Below the pieces are notes generated by a model. That model was not told the DNA's origin and ran no database searches. It worked only from the letters and a program-made list of their open reading frames with translations. From Acidobacteriaceae bacterium (GTDB lineage Bacteria; Acidobacteriota; Terriglobia; Terriglobales; Acidobacteriaceae): a stretch of DNA of 64,000 nt. The DNA lies in assembly GCA_030037545.1 (NCBI GenBank), contig JASHRF010000107.1, positions 1 through 64,000 of the forward strand, given 5' to 3'. Both the position numbers and the translations under genes were made by a program. Of this stretch, positions 17,667-26,925 are shown piece after piece. The number at the start of each line of letters is the position of its first letter. Within the stretch, counting starts at the first letter, position 1.

Positions 17667-19262
17667 ATGGAATCGCCTACTGCCTTGGCGCTCGGGGAGA
17701 TCGGACTTCCAGCGCCCATCCGCGAACTGGCTGCTCAAACATGGGACACGATCGTGGTGGGTGCCGGCCACAACGGCCTGGCTTGCGCGGCTTACCTGGC
17801 GCGCGCCGGGCAGCGCGTGCTGGTGCTGGAGAGCCGCAAGCGCGTGGGCGGGGCTTGCACGCTGGAGGAGCCGTTCCCCGGCGTGCGCATGTCGCCGTGC
17901 GCGTATCTGGCAGGACTGTTGCACCCCCTGGTGATCGAAGAGCTGGAGCTGCCGCGGCGCGGATTCGAGTGGATCCCAGCCGTCAATGGGCTTTTTGTCC
18001 CGTTTCTCGACGGCTCCAGCATTCAGCTTTGGGACGATGACGACCTGTGCGCGGTTGAGGTGCTGAACCTGGCGCCCGGCGATGTGGACGGCTGGCGCGC
18101 GATGAACGATGTGCTTGCGCGGCTGCGTAACGCGCTGCGACCGGTTGGCGAGCACGATTTGTGGATTGGCGAAGCGCCCACGCGCGCGCAGATCGAAGAG
18201 CGGCTGGGCGCCGACGACGAGGCGCGGGCGCTGCTCTTCGACTGGTCGATGGCGGAATTTGTGGAGCGGTATCTACGCGACGAGCGCCTGCAAATCGCCT
18301 ATCTCGGCCAGGGCGTGATTGGCACCAATGCCAGCCCGTTCGACCGCGGCACGGCTTCCATCCGGTTTCATCATGCTTCAGGCCGGCTGGGCGGGATGCC
18401 GGGGATGTGGGGCTACGTGCGCGGCGGCATGGGCATGGTGTCGTTCTATCTTTGCGATGCGGCCCGCGAGGCCGGCGCAACGGTAGCCGCAGGCGTGCCC
18501 GTGGCGCAGATTGTGCCCGGCGAAGGCGTGGTGCTGGAGGGCGGTGAACGCATTACGGCGGGGACGGTGGTTTCGAACGCCGACCCGCGCGTTACGCTGC
18601 GCCTGCTGGGAGTGGCTGCCGATGCGGAATGGCGCAGGCAGGTGGAACGGATGCCGATCGAAGGCTGCACCGTGAAGCTGAACGTGCACCTGCGCGAGCT
18701 GCCCAACTTTCGAGCGCGGCCGGGCACCGATCAGCCGCATCACTACGGGCAGATCAATACGCCGCTGACCAAGGAAGAATGGAAGGCCGGCTTCGCGGCC
18801 GCGCGGCGCGGCGAGCTGCCTGAGCATCTGTGGTGCGAGCTTTATTTCCAAAGCGTGCACGATTGCTCCGTTGTGCCCGAGGGCGAGCACTGCATGAGCG
18901 TCTTTGCGCAGTACGTTCCTTACCGGTTGGCGCAAGGAGGCTGGGACGAGCGCCGCGACGAGGTGCGGAGGCTGGCTCTCAAGTCGCTGGCGCGGTTCTG
19001 TTCGAATATCGATTTCGCCGTAATGGATGCGCAGGTGCTGGGTCCGCCGGACATCGAGCAGAAGGTGGGACTGACAGGCGGGCATATCTTCCAGGGGGAA
19101 TGCCTGCCACCCTATATGTGGTCCAACCGGCTGGCGGCGCGCACGCCTATGCCGGGCGTGTACCTGTGCGGCGCATGCACCCACCCGGGCGGCAGCGTGA
19201 TCGGCATCAACGGCCGCAATGCGGCCATGGCGGTGCTGAAGACAGTTGTCAGTTGTCAGTGA
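17667..19262 (+). CDS. FAD-dependent phytoene-desaturase-like oxidoreductase
   Basis: The 531-residue protein has a Rossmann FAD motif near the N-terminus (VVGAGHNGLACAAYLARAGQ, then LVLESRKRVGGACT) and the C-terminal FAD-contact region GVYLCGACTHPGGSVIGINGRNAA. These define the CrtI/CrtN-like and PYROXD2-like oxidoreductases. No carotenoid genes are adjacent, so the substrate is open. The last residues TVVSCQ and the TGA stop (19260-19262) lie within the inverted-repeat element at 19241-19372, meaning the element has replaced the original 3' end. Confidence 0.88.
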   Translation: MESPTALALGEIGLPAPIRELAAQTWDTIVVGAGHNGLACAAYLARAGQRVLVLESRKRVGGACTLEEPFPGVRMSPCAYLAGLLHPLVIEELELPRRGFEWIPAVNGLFVPFLDGSSIQLWDDDDLCAVEVLNLAPGDVDGWRAMNDVLARLRNALRPVGEHDLWIGEAPTRAQIEERLGADDEARALLFDWSMAEFVERYLRDERLQIAYLGQGVIGTNASPFDRGTASIRFHHASGRLGGMPGMWGYVRGGMGMVSFYLCDAAREAGATVAAGVPVAQIVPGEGVVLEGGERITAGTVVSNADPRVTLRLLGVAADAEWRRQVERMPIEGCTVKLNVHLRELPNFRARPGTDQPHHYGQINTPLTKEEWKAGFAAARRGELPEHLWCELYFQSVHDCSVVPEGEHCMSVFAQYVPYRLAQGGWDERRDEVRRLALKSLARFCSNIDFAVMDAQVLGPPDIEQKVGLTGGHIFQGECLPPYMWSNRLAARTPMPGVYLCGACTHPGGSVIGINGRNAAMAVLKTVVSCQ

Positions 19263-19372
19263 TCAGTTGTCAGTCGTCACCGACCACGGTCCGCGAATCG
19301 CGACTCGCGATCCACAAACCCATCACGAGTCTCGATCCTCTGATAACTGATCACTGACAACTGACGACTGTC
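19241..19372. repeat. 132-bp inverted-repeat element between convergent genes
   Basis: The left arm 19241-19272 (GACAGTTGTCAGTTGTCAGT...) and the right arm 19341-19372 are complementary at 30 of 32 positions. The left arm is itself built of GTCAGTT/GTCAGTC units. The left arm supplies the stop codon of the plus-strand oxidoreductase, and the right arm ends one base before the stop codon of the minus-strand gene. It would form a long RNA hairpin in either direction and so could serve as a bidirectional terminator. Confidence 0.75.
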
Positions 19373-19373
19373 T

Positions 19374-19913
19374 CTACTCCGGCTCTTCGCGCTGCTGGCC
19401 TTTGGCGTTCTTGTGCTCCTTAAAATATTCCTCCTGGTCGGCGGTGAGCTTTTTCGCCTGGTCGGCAAGGTCGCTCACCGAGTCGGTGGAGTCATTGCGG
19501 GAGATTTCGTAGGTGGGATCATCGGGCAAGCTCTTAAGAATGGTCTGCCAGCGCGCGATGGACTCGTTGAGCGGCTTGAGGGACTTGCGAAGGTCGGCCT
19601 TGCGCCCGCCATACTCATCCAGGTTGGAGGCCAGCTCGTCGATGAGTTCGGAGAAGTTCTGGAGTTCGTTGTCGATGCGCCGGCCGCGCGCCGCTTCGGG
19701 GCGAGGGATAAGCCGCTTGATGGTATCGGCGCGCTGGTTCAGGTACTTGACATAGAGGTCGATGCGGGCTGCGGGGTCGATGCCCGCTTCGGCGATGGCC
19801 TCCTGCTGCGCTTCGGTAAGGGGCTCGGGCTGGTTCCGTTGCGCCCACAGCGCAGGAGCGAAAGAGCAGGAGCAGACGAGCAGAAGGGCAGGGAGCAAAC
19901 GCAGATTCAGCAT
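19374..19913 (-). CDS. Small secreted protein of unknown function
   Basis: The start at ATG 19911-19913 has GGAG eight bases upstream and begins a signal peptide (MLNLRLLPALLLVCSCSFAPALWA). The 179-residue product is highly charged and probably helical (LYVKYLNQRADTIKRLIPRPEAARGRRIDNELQNF). It has a Lys/Glu-rich tail. I recognise no family. It follows another small secreted helical protein (20038-20496) on the same strand after 124 bp, and both may be expressed from one promoter carrying CRP-type palindromes. Confidence 0.7.
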   Translation of the reverse strand: MLNLRLLPALLLVCSCSFAPALWAQRNQPEPLTEAQQEAIAEAGIDPAARIDLYVKYLNQRADTIKRLIPRPEAARGRRIDNELQNFSELIDELASNLDEYGGRKADLRKSLKPLNESIARWQTILKSLPDDPTYEISRNDSTDSVSDLADQAKKLTADQEEYFKEHKNAKGQQREEPE

Positions 19914-20037
19914 GGTGGTCTCCGCGCCGCGAAGGTGAGCGGCAGAACCGGTGCGATTGCTTAGACGCTCGCCATGACGCAGCGGGAGCGTATGGATAAG
20001 AAGCGATGCCCTGTGCGTCGAAGCGGTTCGCGCCAAG

Positions 20038-20496
20038 CTACTTCTGGAAGACCTGCATCATGGCCTCGTCCTGCGCGTCGTTGACCTTGGCCAGAGTCTC
20101 CTTCACCAGCGGGCGGTCTTCGAAGTCGCTGGCATGAAGCATTTCGTTCAACCGGAAGGCAGTATTGCTGAGCAGGATTTCGGCGTTTTTCAGGCGCTTG
20201 TCTTTCCCGGCCAGGGAGAGATGAATCTTGGAGGCCAATGTCTGGATGCGCTTCAGCAGGCCGTCGGCCTTGGTCACGTTTCCGGCGGCATACTGGCGGA
20301 CGCTCAACTCGGTCATCTGCTGGACCAGTTCCGCGTAAAGGAAGCACTGGTCGCGGGGCTGGGCCTGGCTGGCCTTGGCCTCGAGGGCGGCAATGCTCTG
20401 TTCATCGGGGGTGCTGTTGTGAGAAGCGAAGGCGCACACCGGCGCCACAGTCAAACTCACTGCCAGGAGCGCGGCAAATGGAGCGCTGATCCGCAT
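20038..20496 (-). CDS. Small secreted helical protein of unknown function
   Basis: The 152-residue protein has a signal peptide (MRISAPFAALLAVSLTVAPVCAFA) and a strong GAGGAG ribosome site. The mature part is helical: QSIAALEAKASQAQPRDQCFLYAELVQQMTELSVRQYAAGN, then LLKRIQTLASKIHLSLAGKDKRLKNAEILLSNTAFRLNEML. The pattern resembles a helical-repeat periplasmic protein. No family is recognised. Two palindromes lie 36 and 227 bp upstream (20532-20553 and 20723-20738). Confidence 0.72.
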   Translation of the reverse strand: MRISAPFAALLAVSLTVAPVCAFASHNSTPDEQSIAALEAKASQAQPRDQCFLYAELVQQMTELSVRQYAAGNVTKADGLLKRIQTLASKIHLSLAGKDKRLKNAEILLSNTAFRLNEMLHASDFEDRPLVKETLAKVNDAQDEAMMQVFQK

Positions 20497-20531
20497 AAGG
20501 ATTCTCCTCGGATGCGGCTCGACCTCACAAC

Positions 20532-20553
20532 TGTGACTGACATGTTAGTCACA
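20532..20553. promoter_or_regulatory. Inverted repeat close to the start of a secreted-protein gene
   Basis: TGTGACT (20532-20538) and AGTCACA (20547-20553) are perfect inverted copies separated by 8 bases. The site is 36 bp upstream of the minus-strand start at 20496, where it could overlap the promoter. Its spacing is wider than in the CRP-type sites. Confidence 0.4.
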
Positions 20554-20722
20554 TTCAGCAACGAACCGCAAGGGGTAAGATGCGGGAATTTGCGGAGAGG
20601 GTCAAAACGAGAAACAGGGACCGAAGGCAGACAAACGCAGAACCAGCAGAGATTCAACCAGCTCCGGCGCCCGAGCAGGTCGAGGGAACCTGACGCCAAA
20701 GTTGCAGGAAGTGGTGCCGATG

Positions 20723-20738
20723 TGTGATCTGGCTCACA
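20723..20738. promoter_or_regulatory. CRP/FNR-type palindrome
   Basis: TGTGATCTGGCTCACA matches TGTGA-N6-TCACA exactly and is close to the E. coli CRP consensus. It lies 227 bp upstream of the secreted-protein gene at 20496, and just beyond the 3' end of the TPR gene on the same strand. Confidence 0.5.
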
Positions 20739-20752
20739 ATAGGTCCGTCGCC

Positions 20753-22087
20753 TTACTTTTCAAGGATCTTCAGCCGTTCCCGGGCCTGCCACTCCTGATT
20801 GGGGAATTTGCCCGCGGCGGTGTCGAGAAAGTGGTGGTAATAGGCCACTGCTTGCGCTTTCTGGTGCAGAGAGTCATAGGAAAGGGCCCAAAGCCAATAG
20901 GTGAACGAGTTTTCGGGCTCGAGCTGGGAGCGCATGGTGAGGGCGTGCAGCGCGACCGAGGGGCGATCGGTTTTGGATGCGGTAAAGGCCAGTCCGCTCC
21001 AGGCGTCGGCGTTGGCGGGATCGAGCTGGGTCGCTTCTTCAAACACATCGAAGGCCGGAGCGTACTTCATCTGCCGCAGCAGATTCTGCCCGTGGCCAAC
21101 CAGCAGCTCGGGGTCATGAGGCGAGACGGCGAGCAGCTTGACATAAAGTCCGTCAGAGCCGGCGAAATCTCCGGCGTCGGCCTTTACTTCAGCCAACATT
21201 CGGGTGATAGCGCTGTCGGCGGGATGAGCGTCGTAAAGCTTTTCGAGAAGCGGCAGGGCTTCGGCTTTGTCCTGCGCGGCCAGCACCGCGGCCAGTTGCG
21301 CGGTCAGGGCGGGATCATCGGGGTCGTGCTTCAAAGCCGCGCGCAGCAGAATCTCAGCCTCGGGATACTGTTTCTTCCTGATGAGCAGGTGGGCCAGACC
21401 GGCATTGGCGGGCTCGGAATTGGGATCTTTGGCGAGCACGCGTCGATATTCGGATTCAGCCGCGGCCAGGTCGCCGGTTTTGACGGCCAGATCGGCGGCC
21501 AGCAAGGTGTCGTCGGGTGTCTCCGGAGAGAGCTTAAGCGCCTGGAGTAGATCATTTGACGCTGCAGCAGGGTCGGTGCTGCTGTCGATGCGGGCCAGTG
21601 CGCGCCAGGCACGGGCCTTCAGCTCCGGTCCGCCTTGGCCGGGATCAAGCTGTGTGGCGCGCTCCAGCTGGGGGCGGGCTTCGGGAAGCTTTCCCTCGCG
21701 GGCCAGCAGAACGCCGAGCAGAAGACGGGCGTCGAAGTTATCGGGATCCGACTGGATGGCGCGCTTGTAAAGGCTCTCCGCGTCGGCGGAACGATTCTGG
21801 ACATCGGCCACGTAGCCGGCATCGAAGAGGGCGCGCGCGTCATGGGGATGCGCGGCCAACCAGGAATCAAGGGTGGCCTCGGCGCTCTTCCAGTCAGTAT
21901 TGGCAATGGACGCTTCCGCTTCCGAAACCTGCGCTGAAACGGATTCCTGTTTCTGTGTGACCGGGAGGGGATTAGGAGCCGGCCCGGCGGCAACAGAAGG
22001 AGATATTTGTGCAGCAGCCAGCACGGGGAAAGACAGCGGCGAAAAAAACAGGAGCAGGAATGCAGAACTACGCACAAAAAACCTCAA
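20753..22087 (-). CDS. Exported tetratricopeptide-repeat protein
   Basis: The 444-residue protein begins with a signal peptide (MRFFVRSSAFLLLFFSPLSFPVLAAAQ). It consists mainly of TPR units with the W-LG-Y-A-F-A-P pattern, for example ALFDAGYVADVQNRSADAESLYKRAIQSDPDNFDARLLLG, and PEAEILLRAALKHDPDDPALTAQL. At least nine repeats are countable by eye. TPR superhelices mediate protein-protein contacts, so a periplasmic assembly or scaffold role is plausible. No enzyme domain is present. Confidence 0.85.
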   Translation of the reverse strand: MRFFVRSSAFLLLFFSPLSFPVLAAAQISPSVAAGPAPNPLPVTQKQESVSAQVSEAEASIANTDWKSAEATLDSWLAAHPHDARALFDAGYVADVQNRSADAESLYKRAIQSDPDNFDARLLLGVLLAREGKLPEARPQLERATQLDPGQGGPELKARAWRALARIDSSTDPAAASNDLLQALKLSPETPDDTLLAADLAVKTGDLAAAESEYRRVLAKDPNSEPANAGLAHLLIRKKQYPEAEILLRAALKHDPDDPALTAQLAAVLAAQDKAEALPLLEKLYDAHPADSAITRMLAEVKADAGDFAGSDGLYVKLLAVSPHDPELLVGHGQNLLRQMKYAPAFDVFEEATQLDPANADAWSGLAFTASKTDRPSVALHALTMRSQLEPENSFTYWLWALSYDSLHQKAQAVAYYHHFLDTAAGKFPNQEWQARERLKILEK

Positions 22088-22476
22088 GCTAACAGTTTAA
22101 CGGCAAATGTCCTGTGCCTTGGGTGAGCCCCGCGCAAGTTTATACGGGAAGCTACGGTCATCGTCACCGTTCAGCGCCGGGGTTCAGCACCGTTGCCCAA
22201 AGCGCGACAGACAGCGTGGCGGGGATGATTGCCTCACGCGCCGCAGCCGCGTCGCGAAAACCCATTGAATCCAAGGAAATACCCAGCAACCCATTCGACG
22301 CACGGGAAATGCCAAAGAAATCATGAGGGGAAAAGCCTGACAGGGAGTGCGAAAAAATACAACTTCGCTGCCCGGTCCAGCATCCACTACAGCAGGAGCA
22401 ATCGGGGTCCATCTCGCCTAGAGCAGACAATTCCATGCGCCCTCATGTCCAGCGCAGCAACCTTCGGGGTGAGCAG
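22088..22476. other. Gene-poor divergent region
   Basis: This 389-bp stretch separates the leftward TPR gene from the zinc-ribbon gene. An open frame at 22114-22326 (+) encodes 70 residues ending FDAREMPKKS, but I see no ribosome site or family. No repeat or RNA structure is recognised. Confidence 0.5.
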
Positions 22477-22698
22477 ATGACTTTTGTGTCGATGCAGCAC
22501 ATTCCCTTATCTACTGCGTATCTGTGCGAGGATTGCCATTGCGTGGGGAATTGCGCGGAGCAATGCCCGGCCTGCGCCTCGGAAGCGTTGATGGGATTGG
22601 CCGGAGTGTTGAATCGCGAGCAGCCCATGGAAAAAGCCCAGATCAGCTATGCGCGTTCTTTGCGCGTGGGGCGCAAGGGAACGTCGCTGGCAGCCTGA
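22477..22698 (+). CDS. Zinc-ribbon-like mini-protein
   Basis: This 73-residue protein starts at ATG 22477, with GGGTGAG upstream. Residues of about 16-34 (YLCEDCHCVGNCAEQCPACA) hold six cysteines in CxxC-x-C...C-x3-CxxC order, a likely zinc- or metal-binding ribbon. The tail is basic (SYARSLRVGRKG). I recognise no named family. Such ribbons can act as small regulators or adaptor proteins. A terminator-like hairpin follows 28 bp after the stop, consistent with a monocistronic gene. Confidence 0.68.
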   Translation: MTFVSMQHIPLSTAYLCEDCHCVGNCAEQCPACASEALMGLAGVLNREQPMEKAQISYARSLRVGRKGTSLAA

Positions 22699-22725
22699 AT
22701 TCTTTCAATAATTTGCAAACAGAAA

Positions 22726-22756
22726 CCGCCGCGCGCCGGAACTGGCTGCGCGGCGG
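22726..22756 (+). terminator. Rho-independent-like terminator
   Basis: CCGCCGCGC (22726-22734) pairs perfectly with GCGCGGCGG (22748-22756) over a 13-nt loop, followed by CCTTTGG. It lies 28 bp after the zinc-ribbon gene. The short T-run makes it a moderate candidate. Confidence 0.5.
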
Positions 22757-22842
22757 CCTTTGGCATGTGCGCGATGGGTGCGCAGGCGGCCAATTTATAC
22801 TGAAAAATGGCCGGTTGCATCCTGAGCCTCCCTGAGGAGGCA

Positions 22843-25800
22843 ATGGCGCCGCCGGACGATTTCATCTCACCCGGTGCCTTCCTGTTGAACGACTCCATTA
22901 CCATCCGCGGCGCGCGGACACACAACCTGAAGAACATCTCCTGCGAGATTCCGCACGGCAAGCTGACGGTGGTCAGCGGGGTATCGGGATCGGGCAAGAG
23001 CTCGCTGGCCTTCGACACCATTTATGCCGAGGGGCAGCGGCGCTATGTGGAGTCGCTGTCGGCGTACGCGCGGCAGTTTCTGGAGCGGATTGAAAAGCCG
23101 GATGTGGATGAGATTGACGGGCTGGCTCCGGCCATTGCCATCAAGCAGAAGAACACGACCAGGAATCCGCGCTCCACGGTGGCTACGGCGACTGAAATCT
23201 ACGATTACCTGCGCCTGCTGTATGCGCGCTGCGGCGTGGTGCACTGCGTCTACTGCGATGGTCTGGTGAAACGCGACTCCGTAGACGAAATTGCGGAGGC
23301 GATCCTGGCGCTGGAGGAGGGAACGCGGTTGAATGTGCTTTTTCCGGCGAAGACGGCGACGCCGGCCACTGAACCGACGGTAGCCAAGGCCGTGAAGCGT
23401 GGACGCCCGGAAAAACTCACCGCCAGGATCAAGGCGCCGGCTGCTGGAAGCGCGGAGGCGTTGCACGCAGAGACGCTGAAGGCGCGACTGGCGGAGCTGC
23501 GCGGGAGCGGATTCAACCGCTTGTGGCAGCGGGGGAAAATCTTCGAGTTCTCCACGCCGGAGTCACTGATCGATCTCGACTTCTCCGCTCCACTGTTTGT
23601 TCTTTTGGACAGAATTGCGGTCAGTTTGGAGAATCGCCCGCGCATTGTGGACGCGGTGGAGATTGCATATCGCGAAGCCGGCGAAGTGATATTCGAAGAA
23701 GCTCCACGCGCCACCGACGAAGACCTGTCCGGCCCAGAGGGTTCGCCGAACCCGCGCGAGGAAACGGCAGAGAGGCGCCGGTTCCGTTTCAGCGCTGCGT
23801 ATGAATGCAGGAACTGCCACCGGCCGGGGCGCGAGCCGGAGCCGCGCCTGTTCAGCTTCAATAACCCCTTCGGCGCCTGCCCGCGCTGCCAGGGCTTCGG
23901 AAACACCGTGGACTTCGACCTGAACCTGGTGATTCCGGATTCGACACTGAGCCTGAACGATGGCGCCATCGATCCGTGGAACCGGCCAAAATACCGGTCC
24001 TGGTTGAGCGAACTGCGCAAGCGCGCGCCGGAGCTGGGCGTGCCGCTGGATGTGCCGTGGCGGGATTTGCCGCAGGCGGCGCGCGAGACGGTGCTGCGCG
24101 GCAAACCCGCCGCGGCGAGCAAGGGCAGCTTCGAGGGCGTGATGGGGTTCTTTGCGCAGATGGAGCGCAAGAAGTACAAGCTGCACGTGAGGGTGATGCT
24201 GAGCAAGTACCGCGGCTACGCGGAATGCCCGGATTGCCGCGGCCAGCGGCTGCGGGCAGAAGCGCGCGCGGTGCGTATCGAAAATGGAAAGACGAGGGGC
24301 CAAAATATCTGCCAGGTCACGGCCATGACCATTGCGCAGGCGAAGGAATTTTTCAACTCGCTCAAGCTCACGGCTATGCAGGAGGAGGTTGCGGGGCCAA
24401 TTCTGGAGGAGGTGCGGCAGCGGCTGACGTTTCTTGATGCAGTGGGATTGGAGTATTTGACCCTGGACCGTCTGGCGTCTACGCTTTCCGGCGGCGAAGC
24501 GCAGCGCATTCAGCTTGCCACTTCACTGGGCTCGCGGCTGGTGGGCGCGTTGTATGTTCTGGATGAGCCGTCGATCGGCCTGCACACGCGCGACACGGCG
24601 CGACTGATCCGGATTCTGGAGGAGTTACGCGATCTGGGCAACACCATCCTGGTGGTGGAGCACGACGCCGACATTCTGCGCGCGGCCGATCATCTGCTCG
24701 ATTTGGGCCCCGGCGCAGGCGAATTTGGCGGCAAGGTTCTGGCTGACGGTGTTCTAGCCGAAATCGAGGCCAATCCGAGTTCGCTGACCGGCCGCTACCT
24801 TTCGGGCAAGATTGCGATTCCCGTGCCCACGCGGCGGCGCACGCCGGGACGCGAGCGGCTGCTGCTGCGCGGCGCACAGGCCAATAATCTTCATGGACTT
24901 GACGTGGCAATCCCACTTGGCATGCTGGTGGCGATTACCGGCGTATCGGGGTCGGGAAAATCCACGCTGGTTCACCAGGTGCTGTATCGCGCCGTGGCGC
25001 GGGCGCTGGGCCACACAGATTCCAGCGAGCCCGCCGGCGCGTTTTCTTCGCTCAGCGGGGTGGAGCGGCTCAATGACGTGGTGCTGGTGGACCAGACGCC
25101 CATCGGGCGCACGCCGCGCTCCAATCCCATCACCTACATCAAGGGGTTCGATTTAATTCGCGAGCTGTTTGCCGCGCAGCCTGAGGCCAAGCGATTGTCG
25201 CTTACGCCCGGACACTTTTCGTTCAACGTGCCTGGCGGGCGCTGCAACACCTGCGAGGGCGACGGCACGGTCACTGTGGAGATGCAGTTTCTGGCGGATG
25301 TGGAGCTGCCCTGCGAGGATTGCAACGGAACACGCTACCAGGCACGCATTCTGGAGGTGCAGTACAAGGGCAAGAACATCCACCAGGTGCTGCAGATGAC
25401 GGTGAAGGAAGGGTTGCGCTTCTTTGCCGGGCAGACGAAATTGCTGGAAAAACTTGCCGTGCTGGACGAAATCGGACTGGGATATTTGCGCCTGGGGCAG
25501 TCGGCAACCACGCTCTCCGGCGGCGAGGCGCAACGCGTAAAACTGGCTGCACACCTGGCGTCGGTGCGCGCCGTGAACGCGGCCGCCAAGCCTTCGCAGG
25601 CTAGCCGGGTGCTCTACATTCTCGATGAGCCGACAACTGGATTGCACTTCGACGATGTATCGAAGCTGCTAACCGCGTTTCGCAAACTCATTGATGGCGG
25701 CGGGTCGCTGATTGTGATCGAGCACAACCTGGACGTGATCAAGAGCGCCGACTGGATCATCGATCTTGGTCCCGAGGGCGGCGAGGGCGGAGGACGCATT

Positions 25801-25878
25801 GTGGCCGAAGGACCGCCGGAAGAAGTAGCCGGCAACCTTCACTCGCACACAGGAAAGTGGCTGGCGAGGGTGCTGTAG
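22843..25878 (+). CDS. uvrA: UvrABC system protein A
   Basis: The product is about 1,011 residues from ATG 22843, which has GAGGAGG directly upstream (short spacing). An ATG at 22807 in frame would add 12 residues. Both ABC ATPase halves are present: Walker A GVSGSGKSSL and GVSGSGKSTL, and signatures LSGGEAQRIQL and LSGGEAQRVKL. Both zinc modules are intact: CRNCHRPG...CPRCQGFG and CNTCEGDG...CEDCNGTRY. UvrA scans DNA for bulky lesions and loads UvrB. It is somewhat longer than the usual 940 residues; an Ala/Pro/Lys-rich insert lies near residues 170-205. The UvrB-binding region is retained, unlike UvrA2 forms. Confidence 0.95.
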   Translation: MAPPDDFISPGAFLLNDSITIRGARTHNLKNISCEIPHGKLTVVSGVSGSGKSSLAFDTIYAEGQRRYVESLSAYARQFLERIEKPDVDEIDGLAPAIAIKQKNTTRNPRSTVATATEIYDYLRLLYARCGVVHCVYCDGLVKRDSVDEIAEAILALEEGTRLNVLFPAKTATPATEPTVAKAVKRGRPEKLTARIKAPAAGSAEALHAETLKARLAELRGSGFNRLWQRGKIFEFSTPESLIDLDFSAPLFVLLDRIAVSLENRPRIVDAVEIAYREAGEVIFEEAPRATDEDLSGPEGSPNPREETAERRRFRFSAAYECRNCHRPGREPEPRLFSFNNPFGACPRCQGFGNTVDFDLNLVIPDSTLSLNDGAIDPWNRPKYRSWLSELRKRAPELGVPLDVPWRDLPQAARETVLRGKPAAASKGSFEGVMGFFAQMERKKYKLHVRVMLSKYRGYAECPDCRGQRLRAEARAVRIENGKTRGQNICQVTAMTIAQAKEFFNSLKLTAMQEEVAGPILEEVRQRLTFLDAVGLEYLTLDRLASTLSGGEAQRIQLATSLGSRLVGALYVLDEPSIGLHTRDTARLIRILEELRDLGNTILVVEHDADILRAADHLLDLGPGAGEFGGKVLADGVLAEIEANPSSLTGRYLSGKIAIPVPTRRRTPGRERLLLRGAQANNLHGLDVAIPLGMLVAITGVSGSGKSTLVHQVLYRAVARALGHTDSSEPAGAFSSLSGVERLNDVVLVDQTPIGRTPRSNPITYIKGFDLIRELFAAQPEAKRLSLTPGHFSFNVPGGRCNTCEGDGTVTVEMQFLADVELPCEDCNGTRYQARILEVQYKGKNIHQVLQMTVKEGLRFFAGQTKLLEKLAVLDEIGLGYLRLGQSATTLSGGEAQRVKLAAHLASVRAVNAAAKPSQASRVLYILDEPTTGLHFDDVSKLLTAFRKLIDGGGSLIVIEHNLDVIKSADWIIDLGPEGGEGGGRIVAEGPPEEVAGNLHSHTGKWLARVL

Positions 25879-25881
25879 CCG

Positions 25882-26721
25882 CTATTCGGCCATGACAGGA
25901 TTGGTGAGCGAGCCGAGACCTTCGACCGTTACGGTGACGGTGTCGCCGGGCCGGAGCCAACGCCGCGGGCTGCGGCCCATGCCTACGCCCGATGGCGTGC
26001 CGGTGGAAACCACGTCGCCGGGAAGCAGGGGCGTGATCGACGAAATATATGCGATCAGCTCGGGCACACCGAAGACCAGGTCGCGCGTGTTGGAATTCTG
26101 CAGAACTTCGCCGTTGATGCCGAGGCCTATATCGAGTGCGTGCGGATCGTCGATCTCATCGGCGGTGACGATGGCCGGACCCATGGGGCAAAAGGTTGGG
26201 AAGCTTTTGGCGAGCGACCACTGCGAGGTGGACATTTGTATATCGCGGGCGCTTACGTCGTTCACGATGGTGTACCCGTACACGAAGTCGCGCCACTCGG
26301 CCGCGGGGATGCGATAGCCGCCTTTGCCGATGACGAAGGCCAGCTCTGCTTCGTAGTCGGGCTGGGTGCTGTTTTTGGGCAACACGATCGGCTCGCCTGG
26401 CCCGACGATGGCCGTCTGCAGCTTGAAGAAGACGACGGGAAACCTGGGCAGCTCCATTTTGGATTCGATTGCGTGGCCACGGTAATTCAACCCGATGGCA
26501 AAGATGCGCGGAGGATTGACGAGCGGCGCGTGGAGTCGCACTCCACTTAATCTATAGCCGGGGTAGGCGCTGAAATTGCCAATTGTGGTGAGGCCGGCGG
26601 CGATGACGGCCAGGGTATCAGGGTGCCCAACGGCGGTGAGATCGACCACCAGGCCGGCATCTTCCATGAGGACGCCGGGACGGAGCTTGCCGTCGGCCGC
26701 GGAGAACGTCACGAGCTTCAT
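25882..26721 (-). CDS. Fumarylacetoacetate hydrolase family protein
   Basis: The 279-residue protein has a strong GGGAGG ribosome site. The FAH fold signatures are present: IFAIGLNYRGHAIESKMELP near 85, the metal ligands in DYEAELAFVIGKGGYRI, VNDVSARDIQ and GDVVSTGTPSGVG. The family cleaves C-C bonds of acylpyruvates or hydrolyses diketo-acids. Its neighbours on the same strand, KDPG aldolase and KDG kinase, suggest a sugar-acid substrate, for instance a 2,4-diketo-3-deoxy acid. The context is inferred, and the 204-bp gap to eda means a separate transcript is possible. Confidence 0.87.
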   Translation of the reverse strand: MKLVTFSAADGKLRPGVLMEDAGLVVDLTAVGHPDTLAVIAAGLTTIGNFSAYPGYRLSGVRLHAPLVNPPRIFAIGLNYRGHAIESKMELPRFPVVFFKLQTAIVGPGEPIVLPKNSTQPDYEAELAFVIGKGGYRIPAAEWRDFVYGYTIVNDVSARDIQMSTSQWSLAKSFPTFCPMGPAIVTADEIDDPHALDIGLGINGEVLQNSNTRDLVFGVPELIAYISSITPLLPGDVVSTGTPSGVGMGRSPRRWLRPGDTVTVTVEGLGSLTNPVMAE

Positions 26722-26925
26722 AAAGGCCTCCCGCTCCGCAATAAATAGATGCTACGCGGTTGTCCAGCGGTCATCGATGGAAAACGACGAGGGCTGAGCG
26801 ACCCGTTGGAGCATTCTTTGGATGCCGCTACCCCATTTCCGGAAAAGATCAAATGCTCACGGTTGTTTCGGACAGCGAGCAAGATCAAGCTTCCTCCAGA
26901 ATCATGAAGCGTGGCGAGAGCGCAG

